From assembly GCF_015207705.1 (NCBI RefSeq), contig NZ_JADEWI010000013.1:1-64000 (forward strand): DNA of 64,000 nucleotides, written 5' to 3'. Made by a program: the position numbers and the translations under genes. The notes under the pieces were generated by a model. That model had not been told where the DNA came from. It did no database searches and saw only the letters and a program-made list of their open reading frames with translations. The stretch comes from Nostoc sp. LEGE 06077 (lineage in GTDB: Bacteria > Cyanobacteriota > Cyanobacteriia > Cyanobacteriales > Nostocaceae). This document shows positions 43,474-52,116 of the stretch, one piece after another (position 1 is the stretch's first letter; each line of letters begins with the position of its first letter).

Positions 43474-45248
43474 TGGAAGATATAATTTCAGTTAAAAATT
43501 TATCAATGGCATATCCAGTGTATTCATCTCCTAAGAGTATGTTTCTAGAGATGGTAACTGGGAAGATACGTCACGACCTTTTTTGGGCGCTTCAAGATGT
43601 TAGCTTTACAATTAAAGCTAAACAAAAAGTTGGAATTATTGGGCCAAATGGCTCTGGTAAAAGTACTTTATTAAAAATAATCACAGGTAATCTAAAGCCT
43701 ACATCTGGACAACTAGAAGTTAATGGCAATATTTCTGCCATGTTAAGTTTAACTTCATTTTTAAACCCAGAAGAAACAGGGTTAGAAAATATTCGCTTTA
43801 ATTTAATCATGAATGGTTGCCCAAAAGAAGAAATTGAAGTAATTACAGAAGAAATTATTGAATTTACAGAATTAGGGCATTTCATTTATGCACCAGTGAA
43901 AACTTATAGTTCAGGAATGAATGCTAAACTGGCATTTGCCATTACTACAGCTATCAAACCAGAAATATTAGTTGTTGATGAAATTCTAAGTGTTGGTGAT
44001 GCTTATTTTATGGGTAAAGCCACCAAGAGAATGATAGATTTATGTGATCAAGGAAAAGGATTAATATTTGTCAGTCACGCTACAAGTGCAGTGCAAATGT
44101 TATGTGATACAGTCATTTGGCTAGATAACGGCTCACTGCGAGAAATGGGTGAAGCAGAATATGTACTGAATAAGTATGAAGAGGATTATCGCAAGCGAGA
44201 AGATGAAGCCACAAGAATTGGCAATATGGCTAAAAAGCATCAGAGTAAATACCTGGTGAGTACACTAGAGAATCCTGAAGCTAATATTTTGATACTGAGA
44301 TTAGTTTCTAATCAAGAAAATTGTATTTTTGCAGATACACATTATATTCGGCATATTAAATTATCGAGTGGAAGTTTAGAAGATTTAATCGTTCCACTAA
44401 CACTGCAAAATGTAGAAGATCCAAATGTTCCTATTTGGCTAGATTTATTAGAATCTGAATGGGGAAGGCTGTATTCTAAAGATGGTTATGATTGTAGAAT
44501 TTTGAGTGCTAAATCTGGTAAAAAAACTGGTGGGTATATATTTATTAAAGTACCGCCAGCGAATTTAAAACAAAATAGCTATACTTTAAATTTATTACTA
44601 GAAAGTCAATCAATTCTCAATAAAGAAAAAATTGATATTGAATTTATTAATTATAAAATAGGAACTTGGCAAAAGGCCGATAAAATTGAATATCAGAATT
44701 TAAAAGATGGATGGGAGTCAACTATGGCTAAATTAGAAATCCCATGTGTCTCAGATGAAGAGTATCAATTGACATTGAATAAAATACAAGCAGAAAGTAA
44801 ACCTGATATTGAAATCGAAGAAATTAAACTCACTGTTAATGGAGAAGACAAATATACCATCGACGCACACCAAAGTTTTGCAATTACAGTTACCATCTTT
44901 GCTAATCGTCTAGTGTCTGTTGCTGATGTAGGAATTAAAATTACTCGTTCTGATGGTGTACATACTTTTTGGCAATCTAGTGGGTTAAAAAATCATAACT
45001 TGCATAATATTAGTGGTAAATTCAAGGTTTGCTTTAAATTTAACGAAAACTATTTAGCCGCAGGAGAATACAGTGTTTCTGCATACTGTGCTAATGGTTG
45101 GAATTATGAAAATAATTTTCCTTATAGTGAAGTTTTAGCTCGTAATGTCTCTGGTTTAAAATTTAAAGTCAATAATGAATTTCCCGGAGTTTGTTTTGGT
45201 TTAATTAATATACAAGTACCTGTAGAATATATCAAAGAAGATATTTAA
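43470..45248 (+). CDS. Polysaccharide ABC exporter ATPase (Wzt type, extended C-terminus)
   Basis: The ATPase partner of the preceding permease. Residues 1-245 hold the ABC domain: Walker A GPNGSGKST, signature YSSGMNAKLAF, Walker B ILVVDEIL, and FVSHATSAVQ. The C-terminus ends in a Wzt_C-like beta-sandwich (about 445-585; DVGIKITRSDGVHTFWQSSG), which recognises the glycan end in Wzt proteins. Between them is a further 190-residue beta-rich region I do not recognise. Total 592 residues, well above the 400-450 usual for Wzt. The extra region may add specificity for a capped chain. ATG at 43470, or the next codon at 43473. Confidence 0.88.
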   Translation: MMEDIISVKNLSMAYPVYSSPKSMFLEMVTGKIRHDLFWALQDVSFTIKAKQKVGIIGPNGSGKSTLLKIITGNLKPTSGQLEVNGNISAMLSLTSFLNPEETGLENIRFNLIMNGCPKEEIEVITEEIIEFTELGHFIYAPVKTYSSGMNAKLAFAITTAIKPEILVVDEILSVGDAYFMGKATKRMIDLCDQGKGLIFVSHATSAVQMLCDTVIWLDNGSLREMGEAEYVLNKYEEDYRKREDEATRIGNMAKKHQSKYLVSTLENPEANILILRLVSNQENCIFADTHYIRHIKLSSGSLEDLIVPLTLQNVEDPNVPIWLDLLESEWGRLYSKDGYDCRILSAKSGKKTGGYIFIKVPPANLKQNSYTLNLLLESQSILNKEKIDIEFINYKIGTWQKADKIEYQNLKDGWESTMAKLEIPCVSDEEYQLTLNKIQAESKPDIEIEEIKLTVNGEDKYTIDAHQSFAITVTIFANRLVSVADVGIKITRSDGVHTFWQSSGLKNHNLHNISGKFKVCFKFNENYLAAGEYSVSAYCANGWNYENNFPYSEVLARNVSGLKFKVNNEFPGVCFGLINIQVPVEYIKEDI

Positions 45249-45377
45249 ATCTAGTTTTTATAAAAAATTATATTTGTTTGAGCAATAGTGAAACACAACA
45301 AACTATACATAAATATCTTAGATTACTTTACGCCTCTAATTACTTAATTCAATGTCAATGTTAAATAAATAAAGTAA

Positions 45378-47057
45378 ATGCAAGAATCAAGGATTAAGGA
45401 TTTTATTTATAAAATAATTTTTAAATTACCTGTGATTTCGCAAATTAAAAATAAACAAATAGAATTAACACAATATCAGGCGAAACTACAAAGCCAGCAA
45501 ATAGAATTACAACGTCAGCAAGTAGAGTTAGAAACTAATAATAGTAAGCTGATTGCACTTAACGAAGCTTTCCAAAAAAACAGATATAACAGCATTGATT
45601 CTTATCCTTGGAATCATCCTTATTTGACAGCAAATAATATTAGCCGATTTCGTATTTATTCTGAATCTGTTTGGCAATTTGCATTAGATTATTTGGAGAA
45701 ACATCCAGAGCCAATAAAATGTGCATTTTTAGATAACATGGCTCAAAATATGCACAAATGGGCTATGTTAGTACAAAAATATAACTATGAAGTAGCTTTA
45801 TTTCCCAATATTGCAGATGTGAGTGCGATCGGCGCACCAGAATGGGAGAATTTTGATGGAGAATTCCCAGATTTACTGGATGGGACAAATTTCTTAAATG
45901 CTTATCCTGATATTCCTCTAGAAATACCTTGTTACCGGATACCGTTAGAAGGTTCTCAGTTTTATTCAGCTTATCTCAAGTTTTGTGAAGGCGATCGCTC
46001 ACCTTTATTACATTTATTAAAAGACTCACTTTGTTTGCGTTATGAGCCATTTATGGCTTATCAAGGTGTTTATCCATATTATCAGTTAGCCAATGCTCTT
46101 TCCCAATTTGATGTTATCTACGGTACTAATATTCCTATAGCCGCTTATCTCAGCGGTAAACCTTACTGTGTTTCTTCTACTGGTGGAGACTTGCAATTTT
46201 CCACTGGTATGGGGAATGATTTTGGTCAAGTTATGAATTTAGCTTTTAATGCTGCTAGATTTTTGATGATTTCTAATCCGCATACTTTAGGGCATTGTCG
46301 GCGACTTGGGTTAACTAACGGTGTATATTTACCTTATCCAATGGATGATTCTCGCTATTTTCCCGGAGAAGGAAAAGCTAGAAAAGAGTGGGAAGCAAAA
46401 TATGGTAAAGGTGTATATGTGCTAACTACATCTAGATTAGATAAAGAAGTTAAAGGACAAGATGAAACTTTTTTCCAAGCATTAATTAATGTCGCTCAAC
46501 AAAAACCAGAAATTCGCTTTATCTTTCTGGCTTGGGGTAATTCTGCGACAGAATTTAGGCAAAAATTGCCATCATCTGGGATTGAAAATCAATTTATCAT
46601 TCTCAGTCCAGTCGGTAAAAAACGTTTAATTGATTACTACCGTTCTTGTGATATCGTATTAGACCAATTTGTTTATGGTTACTATGGTGCAACCGCCTTA
46701 GAAGCAGCAGCAATTGGTAAACCAGTAATTATGAAACTCCGCACAGAGCAATATGAACCCTTGTATTTGGGTGATGTTGCACCTATGGTTAATGTCGCTA
46801 CACCTGCTGAAATTGCTCAAGCATTGCTTGTTTTAGTAGATAATCCTGAGTTGCGAGAACACAAAGGTAAAGAGTTGCGACAATGGTTAGTGCGGAATCA
46901 TGGTGAAGAGAAAACAATCCCCTTGATGCAGGCGTTATTGAGGTTAACAGCAGATCAAGTTGCACTCCCACAAGATTTAATTAACCCATTGTGGGATGAT
47001 ATAAGCGTAGACGAAAATGCTTATCATGGTGCTTGCCAGCAACCAATTAGTAATTAA
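45378..47057 (+). CDS. Glycosyltransferase with N-terminal coiled coil
   Basis: 559 residues. Residues about 27-65 are a Gln/Glu/Leu coiled coil (ELTQYQAKLQSQQIELQRQQ). From residue about 100 the protein has a GT-B-like fold: YGVYPYYQLANALSQFDV-like N-terminal half, then YVLTTSRLDKEVKGQDETF and DIVLDQFVYGYYGATALEAA with GKPVIMK as the nucleotide-sugar region. The DQ-x3-G-x2-G signature recurs in three other proteins of this locus. Acceptor and donor are unknown. 130 bp of AT-rich DNA lie upstream. Confidence 0.75.
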   Translation: MQESRIKDFIYKIIFKLPVISQIKNKQIELTQYQAKLQSQQIELQRQQVELETNNSKLIALNEAFQKNRYNSIDSYPWNHPYLTANNISRFRIYSESVWQFALDYLEKHPEPIKCAFLDNMAQNMHKWAMLVQKYNYEVALFPNIADVSAIGAPEWENFDGEFPDLLDGTNFLNAYPDIPLEIPCYRIPLEGSQFYSAYLKFCEGDRSPLLHLLKDSLCLRYEPFMAYQGVYPYYQLANALSQFDVIYGTNIPIAAYLSGKPYCVSSTGGDLQFSTGMGNDFGQVMNLAFNAARFLMISNPHTLGHCRRLGLTNGVYLPYPMDDSRYFPGEGKARKEWEAKYGKGVYVLTTSRLDKEVKGQDETFFQALINVAQQKPEIRFIFLAWGNSATEFRQKLPSSGIENQFIILSPVGKKRLIDYYRSCDIVLDQFVYGYYGATALEAAAIGKPVIMKLRTEQYEPLYLGDVAPMVNVATPAEIAQALLVLVDNPELREHKGKELRQWLVRNHGEEKTIPLMQALLRLTADQVALPQDLINPLWDDISVDENAYHGACQQPISN

Positions 47058-47069
47058 ATGATTTGATGA

Positions 47070-48122
47070 ATGATTACCCACTCTAAGCCTTGGATAACAG
47101 AAGCTGATCAACAAGCTGTTGTAACTGTACTATCAAGTGGGATGATTGCTCAAGGCCAGTTAGTTCATCAGTTAGAAACAAAAGTAGCACATTACTTGGA
47201 TGTAGCAGGTGGGGTTGCAGTTGCTAGTGGTTCTTCTGCTTTAGTATTAGCTTTAACAGCATTAGGCGTGAATAATGATGATGAAGTAATTTTACCTACT
47301 TACGTTTGCAAAAGTGTAATGGAGTCGGTAATTGGTGTCGGTGCTAAACCTGTTCTGTGTGATATTGGCCATGATGGAAATATGACACAGGAGACGATTG
47401 CGGCTCAAGTAACATCTAAAACAGCAGTAATTATTGTTGTGCATATTTTTGGTGTTGCTGCTAATACTCATGCTTTGAAATGTTTTGGTATACCCATTAT
47501 TGAAGATTGCTGTCAGGCCTTTGGTACGAGTATTAATGGTGCTAAAGTCGGAAGTATTGGCACAATTGGTATATTTTCTTTTCATGCTACCAAGTGCTTG
47601 ACTACAGGAGAAGGAGGAATGGCGGTATCAAATAGTAGTAACCTGTTAGAAAAGATGCGATCGCTGCGTGATGGAGATAGCTTTTCTGTAAAAGAAAGAA
47701 TAACTGCACCTCTCACGGATTTACAAGCCGCTTTAGGTTTGAGCCAACTTTCCCGATATTCAAATTTCTTACAACGACGACAAGAAATTGCTAACTACTA
47801 TTTGCATCATCTCCATAATTGTTCACTGGAACTTCCAGCAGCTATCAACCAGATAAGCATTTTTTTTAGATTTCCTGTCAGAGTTAACGGTAATTTTGAG
47901 ACTTACCAACAGCAATTTCATCACCATAACATTCAAGTGAGACGTGGTGTAGATAATTTACTACACCGCTTGCTGGGTTTAGAACCACATCAATTTCCAA
48001 CGGCCGAAAGATTATTTGCCGAAACAGTTTCGTTGCCTATATATCCTGCCTTATCTAACGCAGAACTTCAACAAGTAGTATTAGCTTGTCATACAATCTG
48101 GTCAAATCAACGTGAGTATTGA
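47070..48122 (+). CDS. DegT/DnrJ aminotransferase 2
   Basis: A PLP-dependent sugar aminotransferase of 350 residues. It has ASGSSALVLALTALGVNNDD, IEDCCQAFGTSING, and the lysine site SFHATKCLTTGEGGM. Likely to make an amino sugar from a keto-sugar nucleotide. The next gene starts inside its last codons (11-bp overlap). That neighbour is an N-acyltransferase candidate, so the pair may make an N-acylated amino sugar. ATG at 47070. Confidence 0.87.
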   Translation: MITHSKPWITEADQQAVVTVLSSGMIAQGQLVHQLETKVAHYLDVAGGVAVASGSSALVLALTALGVNNDDEVILPTYVCKSVMESVIGVGAKPVLCDIGHDGNMTQETIAAQVTSKTAVIIVVHIFGVAANTHALKCFGIPIIEDCCQAFGTSINGAKVGSIGTIGIFSFHATKCLTTGEGGMAVSNSSNLLEKMRSLRDGDSFSVKERITAPLTDLQAALGLSQLSRYSNFLQRRQEIANYYLHHLHNCSLELPAAINQISIFFRFPVRVNGNFETYQQQFHHHNIQVRRGVDNLLHRLLGLEPHQFPTAERLFAETVSLPIYPALSNAELQQVVLACHTIWSNQREY

Positions 48123-49191
48123 AATTGCGCTATTAACACAAGATAGAGAAGGTTATTACGAAGAGTTATTGCACTCTTGTCCGTCTTCCCTTCTTTATAG
48201 CTCGATAAAATATCGAAATTTTTTGCAGCAAATTTTAGTTAATAGTCAGGATTATTATCTTTTAGCTTACGATTCTGGATGTTTAGTTGGTGCATTACCA
48301 TCATTCATCAAACGCAACTCTACCTATGGAAATATACTCAACTCTCTACCTTTTTATGGAAGTAATGGAGGAGTGATTATTTCACCCCAAGCAGCACATC
48401 CAGAAAAAGTCAAACAAGCACTTATTGATGCTTTTCAAACTTTAGCTATTCAAGAATCTGTCGTAGTTTCGACATTAATTTCTAATCCTTTGGCATCTGA
48501 TGTGGATTTTTATGAGTCTTATTCTTTATACACATTACGCGATGAACGCATTGGACAATTAGTTAATTTACCTAAGGATATTAGCAACCATGAAAAAATT
48601 GCTGACTCTCTCATGAACTTGTTTCACCAAAAAACACGTAACTGTGTTAGAAAAGCGCAAAAAAGTGAAATTACTATATATCATTCTGATTCATTGGCAG
48701 CTTTACAAGCTTTAGTTGATTTGCATCAGGAGAATATTTCCGCAATTGGGGGAATGCCTAAGCCTTTTTCTATTTTTACAGCGATTCGAGATACATTTGT
48801 TTATGACCAAGATTACCGCATATATTTAGCAGAAAAAGATGGTCAAATTATTGCAGGCTTATTAGTATTTTTCTACAATCACACGGCTGAATATTATACA
48901 CCTGCTACCTTAACCAGCTATCGCATTTATCAGCCTATGAGTTTGATAATTTATGAAGCTATGTTAGAAGCTATAAAACGTGGTTATCTTTACTGGAATT
49001 GGGGTGGGACATGGTTAACACAAACGGGAGTGTATAATTTTAAATCGCGTTGGGGTACACAAGATAAAAAATACTTTTATTACATCAAAGAGTATGATAA
49101 TTCCGATTATTTACGTCAATTGACAAGTAAACAAATCTTGGCAGAATATCCCCATTTCTATGTTTTACCATTTCACTTATTAAAAAAATAA
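48112..49191 (+). CDS. GNAT/FemAB-like acyltransferase
   Basis: 359 residues with two GNAT-like halves. FYESYSLYTLRDERIGQLV, FHQKTRNCVRKAQKSEITIY and LVDLHQENISAIGGMPKPF are reminiscent of FemAB or peptidoglycan-interpeptide-type transferases. YRIYLAEKDGQIIAGLLVFFYNH and NWGGTWLTQTGVYNFKSRWG are the hallmark C-terminal region. It could add an acyl or aminoacyl group to an amino sugar. GTG start at 48112 overlaps the aminotransferase stop. Family is fairly clear; substrate is inferred from context only. Confidence 0.75.
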   Translation: MSIEIALLTQDREGYYEELLHSCPSSLLYSSIKYRNFLQQILVNSQDYYLLAYDSGCLVGALPSFIKRNSTYGNILNSLPFYGSNGGVIISPQAAHPEKVKQALIDAFQTLAIQESVVVSTLISNPLASDVDFYESYSLYTLRDERIGQLVNLPKDISNHEKIADSLMNLFHQKTRNCVRKAQKSEITIYHSDSLAALQALVDLHQENISAIGGMPKPFSIFTAIRDTFVYDQDYRIYLAEKDGQIIAGLLVFFYNHTAEYYTPATLTSYRIYQPMSLIIYEAMLEAIKRGYLYWNWGGTWLTQTGVYNFKSRWGTQDKKYFYYIKEYDNSDYLRQLTSKQILAEYPHFYVLPFHLLKK

Positions 49192-49201
49192 AATATAAAT
49201 T

Positions 49202-50215
49202 ATGAATATGAATAATAATTATAAAGAAAAATCTTCTTTTGATGTAAAAGAAAGATTAACTACTTTTCAAAGAAATCAATTTGAAGAAGAAATTCTGCAA
49301 AATTTGAATCAACTACTTATACCTCTGCAAAATAAGTTTGAAAATCAGCCAGTAGTGCAAGTAAATGAGCCAATTATTTTAATTTTAGGAACGCAAAGGT
49401 CGGGTTCTACTTTACTCAGTCAGATATTAGCATCGCGGTTAAATATTGGGTATCCATCAAATTTAATGGCGCGGTTTTATGAAACCCCTGCTGTGGGTGC
49501 ATTTATGCAAAGAATTTTAATTGGCGATCGCTTCCATGAATGCAGACAATACAAAAGTCAGCATGGAGTCACTAATCGGATAGAAGAACCTCATGAATTT
49601 GGTTATTTTTGGTCTCGCCATCTGGGAGTTTGTGATGATGTGCATGAGCCAGATGAGCAGGATTTAGAAAAAGTCAATCTGGAAAAATTGACTGAGGAAT
49701 TAAATGCAATTGTCAATGTATTTGCACAGCCTGTGATATTTAAGTGCCTATTATGTGATTTTTTTATTCCCGTATTAAATCAAATTCCCAACGTCTTTTT
49801 TATCGATTTGCAACGAAATTTAGTTGATGTTGCGGAGTCAGTTTGGCGCGTACGTCAAGAAAGATTAGGTTCGGTGGATAAATGGTGGTCTTTTAGAACC
49901 AGAAACTATCCAACTCTGAAAGAATTACCACCTGAACAACAAATAGCAGGACAGTTGTTAGCAACTCGTCACTCGATAACCAGAGATTTAGCGCAAGTGA
50001 GCAATGAACGAAAGATGGTGATTAGCTATGAAGAGTTAGTCCAAGCACCAGAAGTTATTATTGATAGTTTCGTCAAAAAAATGGCGCACATCGGCTATAA
50101 CATCCCTAAAGTTGGTCAACCGGTAGCTAATTTATCGGCTCCACAAAGGGTTGGTGAGGAAAATCTCGTTAGATTAAAACTTAGACAAGCTTTAGAAGAT
50201 GCAGCCAGACAATAA
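49202..50215 (+). CDS. Sulfotransferase
   Basis: A PAPS-dependent sulfotransferase fold of 337 residues. The 5'-phosphosulfate loop is LGTQRSGSTLLSQIL (about residue 62-76). The 3'-phosphate region is FFIDLQRNLVDVAESVWR, followed by RQERLGSVDKWW and MVISYEELVQAPEVIID. Expected to sulfate a sugar of the exported glycan. The APS kinase gene begins 6 bp after its stop, so donor supply and use are encoded side by side. ATG at 49202; N-terminal 60 residues are polar and unrelated to the core. Confidence 0.85.
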   Translation: MNMNNNYKEKSSFDVKERLTTFQRNQFEEEILQNLNQLLIPLQNKFENQPVVQVNEPIILILGTQRSGSTLLSQILASRLNIGYPSNLMARFYETPAVGAFMQRILIGDRFHECRQYKSQHGVTNRIEEPHEFGYFWSRHLGVCDDVHEPDEQDLEKVNLEKLTEELNAIVNVFAQPVIFKCLLCDFFIPVLNQIPNVFFIDLQRNLVDVAESVWRVRQERLGSVDKWWSFRTRNYPTLKELPPEQQIAGQLLATRHSITRDLAQVSNERKMVISYEELVQAPEVIIDSFVKKMAHIGYNIPKVGQPVANLSAPQRVGEENLVRLKLRQALEDAARQ

Positions 50216-50220
50216 TTTTA

Positions 50221-50859
50221 TTGGTAATTCAGATTGACAAACCAGCACTTGTCACTATAACTTTATCTCTGACTGCATTGACTGGAGGTTGTATAAAACT
50301 GAAACAGCGTGGTGTGACAGTTTGGTTTACAGGTCTGAGTGGAGCCGGAAAAACAACAATTAGTTCACAAGTTGAACTAGAGTTGCGATCGCAAGGCTAT
50401 AAAGTCGAATTACTAGATGGAGATTTAGTCCGACAACACCTCAGCAAAGGTCTAGGGTTTAGCAAAGCCGACCGCGATGAAAATATTCGCCGCATTGGTT
50501 TTATTGCTAACCTATTAACTCGCAATGAAGTCATTGTCTTGGTTTCAGTAATTTCGCCATATCGTCAAGTCAGAGAAGAAGTGAGACAGAATATCGGGTC
50601 TTTTATTGAGGTGTTTGTCAATGCACCTCTAGAAGTTTGCGAAATGCGCGATGTTAAGGGTTTGTACAAAAAAGCACGTTCTGGAGAACTCAAAAACTTC
50701 ACTGGTATTGATGACCCTTATGAACAACCACTCAATCCAGAAGTGGAATGTCTCACAGATCAAGAGAATTTAACAGATAGTGTGACTAAAGTATTGGAAC
50801 ATTTAGTAGTACAAAACTATTGCGATCGCCTAATTTTAGAAAAATTTATTGGTAAATAA
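50221..50859 (+). CDS. cysC: Adenylylsulfate kinase CysC
   Basis: Phosphorylates adenylyl sulfate to PAPS. P-loop GLSGAGKTT (about residue 40-48), DGDLVRQHLSKGLGFSK with DRDENIRRIGF, VSVISPYRQVREE and KKARSGELKNFTGIDDPYE are all canonical. The core corresponds to a 175-residue enzyme; the frame extends 30 residues upstream to a TTG at 50221 through an unremarkable segment. An inner TTG at 50278 is a better-sized start, though neither has a clear ribosome-binding site. Placement right after the sulfotransferase suggests dedicated PAPS supply for glycan sulfation. Confidence 0.9.
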   Translation: MVIQIDKPALVTITLSLTALTGGCIKLKQRGVTVWFTGLSGAGKTTISSQVELELRSQGYKVELLDGDLVRQHLSKGLGFSKADRDENIRRIGFIANLLTRNEVIVLVSVISPYRQVREEVRQNIGSFIEVFVNAPLEVCEMRDVKGLYKKARSGELKNFTGIDDPYEQPLNPEVECLTDQENLTDSVTKVLEHLVVQNYCDRLILEKFIGK

Positions 50860-52002
50860 ATGCAGATCACTTCCCCAGCCTTTGACGAGCAAGAAATCCT
50901 GATGGTCAAGCAATGCTTAGACTCCGGGTGGGTGACTCAAGGGCCAATGACTCGCCAATTTGAAGAGTTATTTCAACAGCGCCACCAAGTAAAATATGCT
51001 CTAGCAACCACCTCTTGTACAGCTGCTTTACATTTGGCGGTTATGGCTTTGCAATTACAGCCAGGAGATGAAGTGATTGTACCAGCATTTACCTGGGTGA
51101 CATCTGCTCATTGTGCTGAATACGTAGGTGCTAAGGTAGTCTTTGCTGATGTAGAAATCGATACATTTAATATTGACCCTGTAGCTTTGGAAGCAGCCAT
51201 CACTCCAAAAACTAAAGCTGTAGTCGTAGTGCATCTATTTGGACTAGCTGCACGAATGCAAGAAATTTTAGTGATCGCCCAGAAGTATAATATTGCCATC
51301 ATTGAAGATGCCGCCTGTGCAGTTGGTACTACATATAATGGTCAGCCAGTCGGTGGACTTGGTGACATCGGTTGTTTTTCATTTCATCCACGCAAAGTCA
51401 TTACTACAGGCGAAGGCGGAATGGTCACAACTAATCATGGGGAGTTAGCCGAAAGACTAAAAGTTTTAAGAAATCATGGTGCTTCGCCCAACCGTGATAT
51501 TGAGGCGACAAAACCATACTATATGGGGCGATTTGATCACTTGGGGTTTAATCTTCGTTTTAGTGACATCCAAGCTGCGATCGGTCTAGCACAAATGGCA
51601 AAACTCAATCAACTTTTATCAGATCGCATCAGCTGCGCTAAACAATACAATGTGCTGTTAGAAAGCATAGCCGACATTGCCACACCTAGCATATCTCCTA
51701 TGTGTGGACACAGTTACCAATCTTATGTCATACGTATCCTAGAAGGTGGTAACAATCGTCGCAACGCCATAATGGAAGCACTAGCAGAAGATGGTATCCA
51801 AACTAGACCCGGAACCCACGCTGTCCACCGCCTTGGTTATTACCAAAACAAATACAACCTCAAAGCAGAACAATATCCTCATGCGGCAAATGCAGAGGAC
51901 TTGACAATTACATTACCTATCTTCCCAGGAATGACTGATAGCGATCAACAGCTAGTAGTAAATTCCTTGAAAGCTGGTCTTAGAAAACACTCTGCAATGT
52001 GA
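50860..52002 (+). CDS. DegT/DnrJ aminotransferase 3 (perosamine-synthetase-like)
   Basis: 380 residues. LATTSCTAALHLAVMALQLQ and VPAFTWVTSAHCAEYVGAKV resemble GDP-perosamine synthetase and related 4-aminotransferases. The lysine site is SFHPRKVITTGEGGM, with DAACAVGTTYNGQPVGGLGD before it. It starts directly after the CysC stop, so co-translation is likely. Predicted product is a 4-amino-4-deoxy sugar nucleotide. ATG at 50860. Confidence 0.88.
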   Translation: MQITSPAFDEQEILMVKQCLDSGWVTQGPMTRQFEELFQQRHQVKYALATTSCTAALHLAVMALQLQPGDEVIVPAFTWVTSAHCAEYVGAKVVFADVEIDTFNIDPVALEAAITPKTKAVVVVHLFGLAARMQEILVIAQKYNIAIIEDAACAVGTTYNGQPVGGLGDIGCFSFHPRKVITTGEGGMVTTNHGELAERLKVLRNHGASPNRDIEATKPYYMGRFDHLGFNLRFSDIQAAIGLAQMAKLNQLLSDRISCAKQYNVLLESIADIATPSISPMCGHSYQSYVIRILEGGNNRRNAIMEALAEDGIQTRPGTHAVHRLGYYQNKYNLKAEQYPHAANAEDLTITLPIFPGMTDSDQQLVVNSLKAGLRKHSAM

Positions 52003-52116
52003 TTATAATTTTTGCATAAAAAAATAATTCAACTAATAGAGGCTAATTTATCAACAGATTGATTTATATCTTAAATGGTGTATTTTTTTTAATTTACCTT
52101 CAATTAAATAAGTATT

